NCBI RefSeq assembly: GCF_022376445.1
Contig: NW_025954962.1
Coordinates: 558,001-622,000, forward strand
DNA length: 64,000 nt
Origin: Fomitopsis serialis
Lineage: Eukaryota > Basidiomycota > Agaricomycetes > Polyporales > Fomitopsidaceae
Reading direction: 5' to 3'
Made by a program: the position numbers and the translations under genes. Every line of letters starts with the position of its first letter. Position 1 is the first letter of the stretch. Below are positions 33,503 to 44,150 of this stretch, piece by piece. The notes below the pieces were generated by a model that was not told the DNA's origin, searched no databases, and worked only from the letters and a program-made list of their open reading frames with translations.

Positions 33503-34434
33503 GGTGACTCACGAGTCCTTCAAGCGTGGACGTGCAGAGAGCAGCGGACGGGTGGGGCTAAGTAGACGGAGGGGACAATCAGCGCGAGGGTGCGTGCAGG
33601 AGGGCTGGTTTCGGCACTCACAGATATTCCGCTCTTCGCGTGCGTGCGAGGTATCCGAGCCGGGAGAGATAGACGGGGGAGGGTGCGTACTTACCTCGCT
33701 ACTCGACCTCTTCACGTAGGCCGCCCTCTGCGAATTGGAGGGCGCCTCGAGGCTGTCGCACTTCCGCTTCCGGCTAACGAGCGTCTCCCATTGTGGGGTC
33801 GATCGCCCATTGTCCGTTGTTTGCCTCCGACGCTCTCTTTGCTCAACAGGCCCGGGCGAGCGGAGGCAAATACTCAGCTGTTTAGCTGCTCATTCTCCTA
33901 CTACCTGGGACAATTCTAGGCCTGCTGTATTGTTCCATCTCCGTCACTGGTGCCGATATGATGCAGGTCTAAGCTAGCCCATCCTCATTGAGACGGTGTG
34001 GACTTTTGAGTTTCAGTTTCAGGAACCTAGTCGACGTCGGAAACTCGACCAAATGATGATTTACGCAGTTCGATTCTCCACGAACTCCCTGGGCAAGGGC
34101 TGCACACTAGCGATCATGACCCCGCAGCCACACTCCTCTCCGGTCCGCCATGTCTGACGCACCTGAAGGATGCGAGCAACATGGGCTACACACGGAGGAT
34201 GCACCACGAAGGTAAGGTGCTTGACTGTGCTTGAGGCTTCTCTGTTCAGTCGCTGTCATACATCGCTCGTGCAATGCGTGCGCTCCGCGTGTGGACAGTT
34301 GGTGCCCCGCTGTCGTACATTTGAGGTTACGCGCTCGGTTCTTGCACTTCGTGGCGAAGGATCAGCGCTATACATTTGCCACAACGAAGCTACTGAGAAC
34401 AGAGTAATGAACATACGGCAAGTCCGGTACGGCA
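33503..34434. other. Intergenic, upstream of the 33502 gene
   Basis: 932 bp. A GTG-started frame at 33509-33715 could be a 5' exon of the minus-strand gene (a GTAAGTACGC donor lies in it) but has no ATG. The rest shows no gene, tRNA or repeat. Confidence 0.4.
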
Positions 34435-36230
34435 TCAGAGCTGAGTACCGTACACCCGCAACTTCTTGTACACAGTACAACAGCCATAGCACACACAAAG
34501 CACGAAAGCAGAGAACACAGTCGAGAACAAGCCAGGCACGCCGCGGAACATCCATCGCAATTGACGTCGAGCGTTTGAAGCCTTCTCAGCCAGGAGGGGT
34601 TCCTCGTCCGCCGCACGCTGAGCACGCCTCTTCTGGATGACCCTCACTAAGGCAGTCGCCCGTTCTCCAACAGCGATCAACACAACCTCCAAGACGGCTC
34701 CGATACCCGTAATCCCCCAAACCGCCGCCAGCGCAACATACGCTCCGCCCGCACCGAACACCGTCCGGCGCTCGTCGTACGGGTACGGCACCCCGATCTT
34801 GCGCACCCACGACCCCTGGCCGACCTGCACGAAATCTTGCATGCCCCGCCCTGCGACACCGCTCACCCCTCCCTCGCCGCCATCGCACCACAGGACCGTC
34901 GTCCCGAGCTCCTCCGCGCGCGCACGCGCCTGCTCCCACATGGCGACGCCGACGCCGACGTGCCAGGTCCGCGCGGGCGCCAAGACGAGTGCGGGGCGGG
35001 TGTCCAGTGTGCTGAAGGACGCGGCGGATGAGAAATCGAGGCAAATGGAAGCCGTGACGGAAATAGGCCGCGTTTTGTTGGGGCCCCATCCGGTGGGTGA
35101 CCAGCCCTTGCGCGCTGGCATGTCCCATGAATATACGCTTGGAGGGTCCGATGAGGGCGTCAGAGAGAACGACTCTGCAACTGTAAAGGCGTAATGAGCC
35201 ACCACACTATGAAGCAGTAGAGAATACGTACTCGGCACGAGCATGCGTTTCGTGTACTCCAGGACGGGCTCCTCGGACTCCGGCTTCAGCAGCGCAAACG
35301 TGTTCTGCCTGATGCCCGGGCCGTGCTCGCCCTTGGACCGATCAGGGAGGATGTACTCCTCGTAGCTCACGCCGACGAGCTTTTTACCTTCTGCGGCCGT
35401 CCTGATACTCACGAACGCCTCTCGCTTGGCCTGCTCCGTCTCAAACCTCACTGCGCTCTCCGGCCAGACGAGTATGTCAGCGGTTGATTTAAATTGCTTC
35501 ATCTCGTCGATGTAGTCTTGAAGTGCGGGCGCAGAGGTGCGCTCACCGTTCCGGTGAGGGAAGGGAAGGACACAGGCCACGGAGAGCGGGGTCGTGTCCG
35601 CAGACAGCACCGGCTCAGGGAGGGACGACGCGAAGAGCGGCGGCACCGCGAGCCCAACCAGCAGCACGGCCAGCACGGCCGTCGCCCGCGCCCGCGCCGA
35701 CATCGGTGTCTCCCTCTTCGCGGGCGCGGTAAGGTTAGGTACCTCCTCCGACACGATCGAGATGATCTGCTCCTGCTCCAGTGCTGCGTCGAGATCATCC
35801 CCAGCTGGTCCGACCAACCAGTTGCCGATGGTCTCTGCGCATACAACAGCCCAGGCGGCTACGATCCAGTCGATGCCCCACTGTCCGATGATGGGGCGGA
35901 TCCATTCGTACGGGCCCAGGCCGACGGAGGGGCTCCAGGTGATGAGGCGGCCGACGGGGCTCAGGTAGGCGATGGTGCCCCAGACGGTCGCCCAGGCGGC
36001 GGGGAACAGGTAAGCTTCGACCATGGGGTACTCACCGCCCTGTTTGCATAGTACGAGAGCGCGATGGTGGAGAGCGCAACGACGCTCGTTAGCGCGCTGA
36101 GGGCGGCGAGCACGAGAACAGACACAGCTCGTGTGGAGAGCGCGTTGAGGGAGGCCCCGATGTGTGCCAGGCTTGCAGCAAACGCCAGCAGGAACACCTG
36201 CGCTCCGCCATGAGAGACGAGAGCTCCTCT
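34435..36230 (-). CDS. Membrane carbon-nitrogen hydrolase, Lnt-like layout
   Basis: A nitrilase-superfamily domain behind several hydrophobic helices, the layout of apolipoprotein N-acyltransferases. The catalytic triad is visible: Glu in ADILVWPESAVRFE, Lys in LEYTKRMLVP and Cys in SVTASICLDFSSAASF; TWHVGVGVAMWEQARARAEE follows. An intron near 35184-35233 joins MLVP to IAESFSLTP. Upstream hydrophobic segments are VFLLAFAASLAHIGASLNAL, VLVLAALSALTSVVALSTIA and WATVWGTIAYLSP; another, AVLAVLLVGLAVPPLF, comes just before the enzyme domain, and IGAVLEVVLIAV plus VFSAFVLCVCYGCC lie near the C-terminus. The frame breaks at about 36032, where one base seems lost between YYANR and EYPMVEAYLF. The exact start is unknown; 36230 is where the hydrophobic N-terminus fades. 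The substrate is not known. Confidence 0.65.
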
Positions 36231-37394
36231 AGGCAGGACATATGCACATGGAGATGTAAGATAGCTACTAGCAAGTGAGCGGTACGAGAGGCGGCGTTGT
36301 AGACAAGGCGGCTAGGCCAATCACCGGTGCGGCACCTAGCCACACAGAAGGGTGCCGTACAACGAAGGCATTGAGAGCCATCGCGATTTGCGATGCAGGT
36401 TGAAGGCAGGATGCTGGCCGACGGAGGTGGTTCAGAGCAAGCTCCCGTGCGAAACTGTGCAGGAGGATAGGGCGTTATTACTGTATCCGACGGAAGCCTG
36501 GCCGCGCGGCGCATTCAATTGAGGAACTCACCACTTCCACGCACAGCACCAAAATTGGCGACCGTGCCCTGCGGTCAGAACGCGGAAGTCAGCATGATGG
36601 AACAGTTACATGTAATTTGCTCGACTCCCGCAGGAACGTGCACGGGCGAAGAGCGTCCGAGTAGGGCCTTCTTTGTGCGGCGTCTGGCCTTCTCTCCAGT
36701 CTCTCCAGCCTCGGGCCTGTCCACGGTTACTTCCGGTAAAGTCCTAATGGAACACCAAAGAGAAACGAAGACGGACGGACGGATACCGTCCGACGTGATA
36801 AATACTCAAATAGCACTTCCACCCCGGTCTCGAGGAAGCTTTGTACTGTCTACGACGAAGAGAGCAAGCTGTACCGTTGTTGACAGTTTATAGAATTCAC
36901 AGTCGACCCAGCGAACTGGCGAGTCCGCTTGTTGGTTTCTGCCTCCGAGATCGCGCGAATGCTGATATGTATGCAACCGCTTCCCCACAAAACCATCTGA
37001 TACGTCAATGGATTATTTGGATCCGTCTCGTCGACGTTTGTCCAACGCCTCTCCCATCAATCGATATGTGTTGCAGTCTCCTCTCACCACATGCAACCAG
37101 TACAGCTCGGCAAATGTGCACGAACCGGCCTTCACACAAACCGAATATCCTTGCCTTGCGCAGCGGAAAGAGTTGCGTCGTTATACAGTTATCGATACAC
37201 GCTGCTCCTCCAATGGTACACGCTCCGGTCTCAACGTTCAACGTACACACTCAGCCCTGAGAATGATACAGCTCCGTCGTCGACGAGGAGCGAGGTAGAG
37301 CGACGTTCTGGAGAGACACACGGCCGTCAGGGTCACTTCAGCAGCTATTGCGTACTGCACTCACCATATCGACAGCGGTGTCGCAAAGACGAGC
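36231..37394. other. Intergenic, gene-poor
   Basis: 1.16 kb. Open frames on both strands are short and lack recognisable content. Part of it is the upstream region of the carbon-nitrogen hydrolase and part is the 3' flank of the small peptide gene at 37395. No repeat or RNA gene seen. Confidence 0.4.
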
Positions 37395-37546
37395 TCACTT
37401 GCTCTGGGGAGGGTTGGCGCAACCGCACGCCGGCCAATCGCATTTCGTGCCGGTCTTCTCACTGGTAGCGCACTTCACGGTGTCCTGAAGGAGACATGTC
37501 AGTTTCGGCGTCAGTCAGACAGCAACCCATGGCTACTCACAGACAT
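37395..37546 (-). CDS. 31-residue four-cysteine peptide, copy A
   Basis: Two exons: ATG TCT (37546-37541), a 56-nt GT-AG intron (37485-37540, donor GTGAGT, acceptor CTTCAG), then a 90-nt exon ending TGA at 37395-37397. The product is 31 residues beginning MSDTVKCATSE, with cysteines at positions 7, 17, 22 and 24 and the block CDWPACGCANPP before the end QSK. There is no signal peptide and no propeptide site. A TATATAAG box lies 91 bp upstream of the ATG, which with the small size suggests strong or inducible expression. It matches copy B at 40194 without gaps: same length, same intron place and phase, all four Cys, Trp-Pro, and the PPxSK end. A metal-binding or redox peptide is conceivable, but a Trp and only four Cys are unlike classical metallothioneins. 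Confidence 0.72.
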
Positions 37547-37636
37547 CGTTAGAGAGGAAAGGTTGATAGGTGCGACTAGTGAAGTGGGGAGTCAAGTGGT
37601 AGTCGAGGACTGAGAGTACCGACCGACCGACCGAGT

Positions 37637-37644
37637 CTTATATA
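37637..37644 (-). promoter_or_regulatory. TATA box of peptide gene A
   Basis: Reads TATATAAG on the coding strand, 91 bp before the ATG at 37546, followed by a short CGGT repeat and a C/T-rich leader. Position and sequence fit a fungal TATA element. Confidence 0.6.
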
Positions 37645-37703
37645 CATCCTAGCCTACGCCCGTCGGCGTTATCTGAGCCGCATCAGTATGCCGTTCAGCT
37701 GCC

Positions 37704-37717
37704 TGCATGCGCATGCA
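37704..37717. promoter_or_regulatory. 14-bp perfect palindrome upstream of peptide gene A
   Basis: TGCATGCGCATGCA is fully self-complementary and lies 60 bp upstream of the TATA box. It could be a dimeric activator site. The same word is not found upstream of copy B. Confidence 0.35.
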
Positions 37718-40009
37718 CCTCGCTAGCCGCGGTCTGGAGGCCACTCTGCAGGGTGCTACATCTCCACCGAACAAGCTCTTTCCAGTGCTCATTCGATATC
37801 ACCTCGCCAAGCGACATCTTATCAGATTCCCAGCCTTCCGGCTTGATCTAATCAGACAACCGAACCGGCCGCTTGGGGTTCGGGGAGCCTGCCATGCCTC
37901 GAGGCCAGTCGTGACTGAGGGCATCCCGTTTATTGCCCTTTGCCATTGAGCACATTGTACCAGTCACTGGTTTTGTCATGACGTACGATGCCCGTCCGAC
38001 ATCAGGAAAAAGGGGAATGCTGTTATCACGGATTTGTTCCCGTGTATCAGTGAGAACCGGATCCGAACCCCGCATGCAGACCCCGTAGGTAGACGGGTAA
38101 TACGTCATGCACGGTGAGTGCTCAGGCAGAGGGACAAATGCTCTGCACAAGCCACTGAGAAAGGATAGATTGCGGAGATGAAAGCCCAGGGCGAGTGACA
38201 TACCGTTCACGCAGCAGCGGCCTTCCGAGGTTCGTGTCCTCGCTTCGGCAGTTCGACCTGAGAGCGAGTAGGAACGAGTCCCAGAGTGCATGGGAGAATG
38301 AAAACTTACACACCGGTCTAGCCAAGCCCTGAATCATTGCATATCGTCGCAAGACAAGCGGTGTCCGCTAGACCTGTATGGTCGCAAATGTGTCTAAGCA
38401 CCGGTGTCTCACTAAATAGACTCATCGTCAGGATGCTTCGACGTTACAGTAGAGACGTACCGCAGATCATCGGCTCGTGACATGCATAGGTTGATCCTAA
38501 TCTGCGTCCAAGAACCTGTTGTTTCTGTAGGCAACAAGGCCCGGTCCAATCTGTTTGCACTGATTTCGAGGACGATCATATCAGGTGGCCTGAGACTGCC
38601 GCAGCGTTAGTCGGGGACAGAATGAAACATTTGACTCCGCGCTAGACGTGCTCCAAGGACGCAGGGTGCCTCGCGGACATTACATGGAGATTGTATCTTG
38701 CAATTGCAGGAGGGAGACCAATTGGAAGAGTCGTAAAAGCCTATATTGCCTTCGAGGATTCGCAATATAATCATCGAGTCAAGGATACGTATGGCGAGGT
38801 GCACGAAGGGAATGCACTCACCTGAACGTCTTTATTTGCCTACAGGAGTGAGAGTGATACATTCTTCGAGCCTTGTGCGCAAAAGCGCAGACGCTGTGGA
38901 TTCTGCTGATCAAACACTGTCCACGGCGCGCGTTTGTTGAGGTAGGCTTCTGTAAAACCTCTCTTGTCATTGGCCAAGATACACTGCAACATGTCAAACA
39001 CGTAGCACCTGTGCGGGGCCGGTTTGTATGATGTGACAGCGAATCAGACCAGATTCTTTCCCAACAAGGCGACGCCAATTCCAGACCAAGACATGCGTCC
39101 GAGGGGCAATTGAAGTCCTGGCAGCAAAAAATATTACTCGTATTGCAAATCAACGGCGCATTCTCCACATTCGAAGGCTCTTCTGGCCAAGGGCTAAGCC
39201 GGCCCGCATCCTGGCGAGGGGCCTTCCAGTGCCCCATACATAGATTGTACCGGAATTTCGACAGAAGCTCGTCGTGCACAAAGAGGGTACATGCTTTTTC
39301 TGTCCTTGCGTGTGTGCGTGGTAGAGGTGTTGTCTGAAAGCAGGCGCTACAGTTCCAGCTGGGCGCGGAGAAGCAAATTAGCGAGGAGCAATAAAATTGG
39401 ACAGCCGTGCCAAGTGGACGCACCAGATGCTTGCAAGGCGGCGAAGCTGGATGCCACTGGGTGCCATACATGGTATTCTCACATTCGTACGGATTTAGAC
39501 AGGTTCCGCTGAGGAGATTGCGACAAGATCAATCAGGGTATCAAGAAGGTCCGGGGCACCGCTCACCGTCACCGAGCGCGTACTGTACCAATCGTCGTGC
39601 GCGCATTCCAATTAGATGACCAAAAACGGCTTAGATCGTGACGCCAGGTCTGCAAACGATCGGGACGCTGTGCACTCTGCGGAGTGGCCCAACATTCCAG
39701 ACAGGGCTGTATATTCATGACCACGCGCGAGGCAACGCCAGAGCAAAGGGAGTTGCGTCGAGCTTGACCGCGCCTTCCCTGGAACCATCAGGTGGCCCTT
39801 CTATAGAGTCAAGGCTTCATTCACTGTACAGCAATGCGTAGCATGAGAAAGGCCCTGGTGAGAACGGCGCGAGAAGGGATGCGTCAGCTGTCGGGAAACC
39901 ATTGAATATATACGGACGAGTGAATCATTGGACAAAATAGACAGTTCGGCATATGATAGGCTAACCCCAGATGGCCCTGTCAGCCACAGCGACCGATCGT
40001 ATGCAAGCT
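37718..40009. other. Gene-poor stretch between the two peptide genes
   Basis: About 2.3 kb in which I find no protein family, tRNA or transposon. A search by eye for the exon signature of the peptide family (ATGTCT directly before GTRAGT, or Trp-Pro-x-Cys-Gly-Cys) finds no third copy. Confidence 0.4.
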
Positions 40010-40015
40010 TATAAG
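40010..40015 (+). promoter_or_regulatory. TATA box of peptide gene B
   Basis: TATAAG, 178 bp before ATG 40194 and 94 bp before an in-frame upstream ATG at 40110. Confidence 0.5.
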
Positions 40016-40193
40016 AGGGGATCATCCCCGGAAGGACCGAGCTTGTCCTGTCCCCCCTACACAACCCGTACACAAGCGCACCTGAAGCGATTTCCCTTCC
40101 CCAACCACCATGATATTCAACAGCACTCGCCTTCCTGCCCAGACAACGTTCCATCCCTCCCCTCATACAATCTGGGCGATTGAGGCAACAACG

Positions 40194-40346
40194 ATGTCTG
40201 TAAGTCTTGCACAACTGTCCTCCCCGCCGTCCCCTTGTTGACCCCACCTCTGATAGGAGACAGTGAGCTGCGCAAGTACAGAGGTCAACGGTGGAACATG
40301 TTCCTGGCCAAGCTGCGGATGCGCAGAGCCACCGAGAAGTAAATAG
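40194..40346 (+). CDS. 31-residue four-cysteine peptide, copy B
   Basis: ATG TCT (40194-40199), a 57-nt intron (40200-40256, donor GTAAGT, acceptor TGATAG), then a 90-nt exon ending TAG at 40344-40346. The peptide starts MSETVSCASTE and carries cysteines at 7, 17, 22 and 24 in CSWPSCGCAEPP, ending RSK. About 18 of 31 positions equal copy A at 37395, with no gap. The 12 bases AACGATGTCTGT around the start and donor are identical in both. An in-frame ATG at 40110 could add 28 residues; the shared AACG-ATG context favours 40194. The two copies lie 2.6 kb apart and point away from each other. Function unknown. Confidence 0.72.
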
Positions 40347-40837
40347 GCCTCTTCACACTGTCGCTCCCGGAGGGTAAGCATGCCGCATTTCTGACTGACG
40401 ATGAAAAGTACTGACCGAGAGTAGACTATAGCGATGCTGTTGCCGCTCCGATGCATGCCCTTGTCCACAAAATCCTCGTACCGCATGATGCATTTACGTT
40501 ACTACCATACTATTCTATGCGATCAGCATTGTACTCTCAGCCTGCTACGTCGTTGAGTCTTGATAACGTGCCATGGCCATCTAGTTGTTTTATGAATTGA
40601 ACATGTGTGTGCATGTCGCCGCGATGCCAATGTTGAGCTGCCATGATGGAACCGACTTCGAGCACAAGCATTGCCGCGTTGTAAGGCAGGGGGCCCACGG
40701 ACCAGGGAGGCGAGACAGGGCGAGACGGAGACGCGACGCGACGCGCCTCGTCACACCGGGTTGTGTGGATGTGTTTGTTCTGGTGGCTGGGGCCTTCGTC
40801 GCGTCCGTCGCCGTGGCGGTCTTGCGGCGAAAAGTCG
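40347..40837. other. Intergenic, upstream of mS23
   Basis: 491 bp. The open frames here end in or overlap the mS23 start and are not conserved-looking. The last 100 bp are GC-rich with GAGACGCGACGCGACGCGCC. No gene recognised. Confidence 0.4.
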
Positions 40838-41793
40838 ATGGCAAAACGCATCGCGACCGAGGTCCACAGACAGGCCTCACGTCTCGTCCGTGAAGGCTAC
40901 ATCAAGAAGGAGCCAGCATGGCTCCAAGCTGTCCTTGACCACCCTCCCCTTCCTCTCCCCCCCAGAGACCCTGGGCCGCGAACCAGCTTCGACTTGCCGC
41001 AGGACGCTTCTGCCACCAAGTCCAAATCTCACTCGAACGGCCACCCTCCCGCTCGACCGTCACGCATTCAGTACATCGAAGACCAGATTCGCAGGCAGTT
41101 CTTCAGCGACCACCCCTTCGAGACCTTCAGGCCAACCACTCTCATCGAAGGGTTGACCATCGAGGACGAGCATCCCATACGCGGCAAGCAGTGGACCAGA
41201 CTCAGGCAGCGGGGTCGCAACCCCACTCCAGAGGAGTATGTGCCTTGCTCTTACTCTGTCGCGCGCCGCCGTTGCTGAATGGTTTCCACAGCGCTATCCG
41301 TTTCGCTGTCAACCTTTACACTGATCATAAAGTGCCGTTTTCGCTCGCGTATGCGACAGCCGTAGCGCAGTTTCGGTCATTGCGCTCAGAGCAACAGTTC
41401 GCGAAACGGTTCGCCCTCTGGGAAGCACGACACTATGGCATGAAGTTCGGGCCATCCCAAGTCGAGATCACCTTCGAGAAGGAAGAGAAGGCGCTGAACA
41501 CCTGGGCGAAAAACCATGATCAGCGTCTCGAGGAGAGCCTTGCGAGAAAGAGGTGGAAGGCTATCGTGGAGAGAGAATCGCCGCCCACATCCTGGACGAA
41601 GGGGCAGGAGTATACGCGATTGTGGCAGGAGGGCGTGCGGCCGACCTATGGCCCGCTGCAAATCACATCGCAAGTCGCACCGTCATTGCCAACGCTGACG
41701 CCAGAGCAGCTGCAACAGAAGGCTATGGAAAGGCGGGTACGCAAAACAGATGTCTTCAAGACCCTACAGCGGGTCGAGCCTGCACACGTATGA
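40838..41793 (+). CDS. RSM25: Mitochondrial small ribosomal subunit protein mS23
   Basis: mS23 (Rsm25/MRPS25 in fungi) is a component of the mitochondrial 37S subunit. One intron (41236-41291, 56 nt) gives 299 residues. The start MAKRIATEVHRQASRLVREG and then IKKEPAWLQAVLDHPPLPLP are typical of the family, as are QYIEDQIRRQFFSDHPFE, the splice-spanning AIRFAVNLYTDHKVPFSLAY and FAKRFALWEARHYG. No cleavable presequence precedes ATG 40838. The C-terminal part is charged and ends RVEPAHV. Converges on RPN5, 157 bp away. No frame break. Confidence 0.9.
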
Positions 41794-41950
41794 TGCGCAC
41801 ACCCCCTCCCTACCACATACGTACGCGCAATTTAATGCTGGATGTGCCATCGTATCTCCTTGGGCTGCGCGGGGTACAATGGTCTACGAGATAACGTCGT
41901 CCATTGTGAGAAGAGATGCTATAAGCTACACTACATCGGAGGAATGTCGA

Positions 41951-43740
41951 CTACGCCTTCACTGCTCTTGCTTGCGCTGCCTGTGCAGCATTGACCCCCA
42001 TCCATGTTTTCTCGACAATACTGAGCAACCGTTGCATGTCAGAGCTCCAGTCATTCATAACGTCTTCCGCGCTCTTGCTCTTCCGGAAGTTCACCGTACC
42101 TGTCGGACGATCTATTTTGGCCCACACTGTACCAGACACCACCAGTCTGCAGAGCGTCTCCTCTGCCTTCTGTTGTGTGAGGTCAAGCAGTTGTGTGAGG
42201 CGAGCGAGGGTGATACGCGTGTAGTACTGGGACACGATGCGGATGTTCTGACGACAGAGGGTAAGGCTGGGCAGAATGAGTCAAGAATGTTTATACTCAC
42301 GTGTTCGATGACCCTGGTGTGAAGGTCTTCCCAGAACTTGTCTTCCTTAAAAATAGTGTTGGGTCGAAGGTGAGGGCCGTACATAGCCTCGACGCCTGGC
42401 CACCTCATCAACTCAGGGGTCGTGAAGCTCTTCAGCAGTTCACTGACATTTAAGTCAGCCGCGACAGCAACAGAACGCGGGAGCTAGACCTACAAATGCA
42501 GCGCCATCTTCTCCAGCTCAGGATACCGGAAGATACGATGGAGCATATCGGATTGCTCATTGTCATGCGGGGCAAGCACAATGTAGTAGGCGATGTGTTC
42601 GAGAGCCTATGGCGGCGTGAAACTCAGATCTAGGACACTTTCGGCTGACATACCTGAGGGCCACGGGTCTTCTCATCCGCCTTGACGGCGGGCGTCTCCC
42701 ATACTGTGTGGTAGTACTTCGCGACATCGAGATAGGCATCGTGCTTGAGCGCATACTGAATCATCATCTCGTAGAACTTCATCTTGAGGTCCTGTTTGCT
42801 CGAATTAGTGGACCCGCATTTTATCCTGTGCTGAGGATGACGAACCTCGTTGGCCTCTTCCTTCAGGAAGGACTCATTGACTTTCCTGCTAGCAACACGG
42901 ACTTTGACCCATTCTGCCTCGCCACCACCCATCGTACCCTTCTTTTCTGAGACGCCGTCCTCTGTATCCTTCACTTGTGCAAGAGCGATCAACATGCGCA
43001 TTTGCTCCAGGATGAATTCCGTCTTCTCTCGGCGCTCCATCGAAGAGTAGGTCTCGACCTGGAGTTCGCTTATAAGGTCGGTCGCTTTCTGCATATGTTC
43101 CCTTCGCGTCGCAGAGTCCTGCACGGATTTGGCCAACAACTCATAGTAATGCGTGAGCTTCAGGGTCACCCTTGCTCGTGGTGTCTCCAGGAAGATCTGA
43201 GCGACCGGTTGTTAGCTTTCCGAGAACGCTGAGTGCCGCCCGACGCACCTTGCCTTCCGTGACAGTCCTCAGAGTCTCGATCAGCTCCAGCCACTTCTCG
43301 TCGCCCTCCCTAGTCCGGATCTCATCCAACCATCCCATGGCCAGCTCAACCATTGCCTGTGTCGATGCCTTGAGTTGGCCATGCTTCTTGCTCAGCGTAT
43401 TGATGCTTGAATTTAGCAAAGCGTAGTTCCGGGCGTCGTAACATAGTTGCGAGATCTCTTTCACAAGACGGATGGTGGACGCTGCATCCGAAGCCTGTGA
43501 CAAAGTCAGTTGCCGCAGTACGTGTAAGACGCAGTTACACACATTCCGAGTCTGCTTCTCAAACGCAAACAATTTGTCCAGGGCCTCCTGAAGCTTGCCT
43601 GCCTGAATTGCGCAGACGCGGTCACTACCGATACGCGCGTACCACCGCGGAGCACGCACCTGAGCGAGAGACCGTGTCTCGGGAAGCAGCTCATCAACCT
43701 CTTTCGTAAAGTCTCTCTCTTGTTTCCTTTGCTCAGCCAT
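41951..43740 (-). CDS. RPN5: 26S proteasome lid subunit Rpn5
   Basis: Rpn5 is a PCI-domain scaffold of the 19S lid. The exons join without frame breaks from MAEQRKQERDFTKEVDELLP (ATG 43740) through GKLQEALDKLFAFEKQTRNA, INTLSKKHGQLKASTQAMVE, LRTVTEGKIFLETPRARVTL, SELQVETYSSMERREKTEFI and ELMRWPGVEAMYGPHLRP to the PCI winged helix NIRIVSQYYTRITLARLTQL and GTVWAKIDRPTGTVNFRKSK; the stop is TAG 41951-41953. One donor is GTTCGT rather than the usual GTRNGT. The frame stays open for 109 more codons upstream, to an ATG at 44067, but that part is Ser/Thr-rich and unlike the family N-terminus, so 43740 is preferred. Confidence 0.93.
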
Positions 43741-44150
43741 GTCGTAGGTCCGGGTGAGATTAGTGGGGAGAGTGAACTGGCGAGCGGTGCGGGTGGTAGA
43801 GTCGTAATGGCTGCACTGACGCGTCGCGCTTACGTCTGTACGCGAATTGCCATTCCTGGCGCTTGCATTATCCTCATTCACGTGACCGCTAACGCTCACC
43901 GCATCCACAACCCGGGCCTGGAGGTTAGAGTCGACTCGGACACCAGCGTGTTGTTCATGAACACCAAGCGGCGGAGGAACGATGCCCAGTGTCGAATATA
44001 TGACGAGTTCTTGTTGTATCGCATCCACGGAGGAAGGCTGGGAGGTGTCAGATGAAGTGGATTGCATATCGGCATAAGTGGCAGTGGAGTCCTACGTGCG
44101 TACGAGAGCATAGTACATGTAAGCATAGTGCATAATCTACAGCGAGAGAA
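43741..44150. promoter_or_regulatory. RPN5 upstream region
   Basis: 410 bp between the RPN5 start and the stop of the next minus-strand gene. It must hold the RPN5 promoter. It contains an in-frame ORF extension of RPN5 of unclear meaning. Confidence 0.4.

Noticed and set aside
34060..34085. AGTTCGATTCTC as a tRNA B box
   Set aside because: No matching A box or acceptor stem could be built around it.
38050..38100. GGGTTCGGATCCGG (minus strand) as a tRNA T arm
   Set aside because: The T stem does not pair over five bases and no anticodon arm is found upstream.
37395..40346. Peptides starting MSD/MSE as members of the MSDIN cyclic-peptide family
   Set aside because: Only the first residues are alike. 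The Pro-bounded core, the conserved follower and any prolyl oligopeptidase gene are missing, and the Cys pattern is different.
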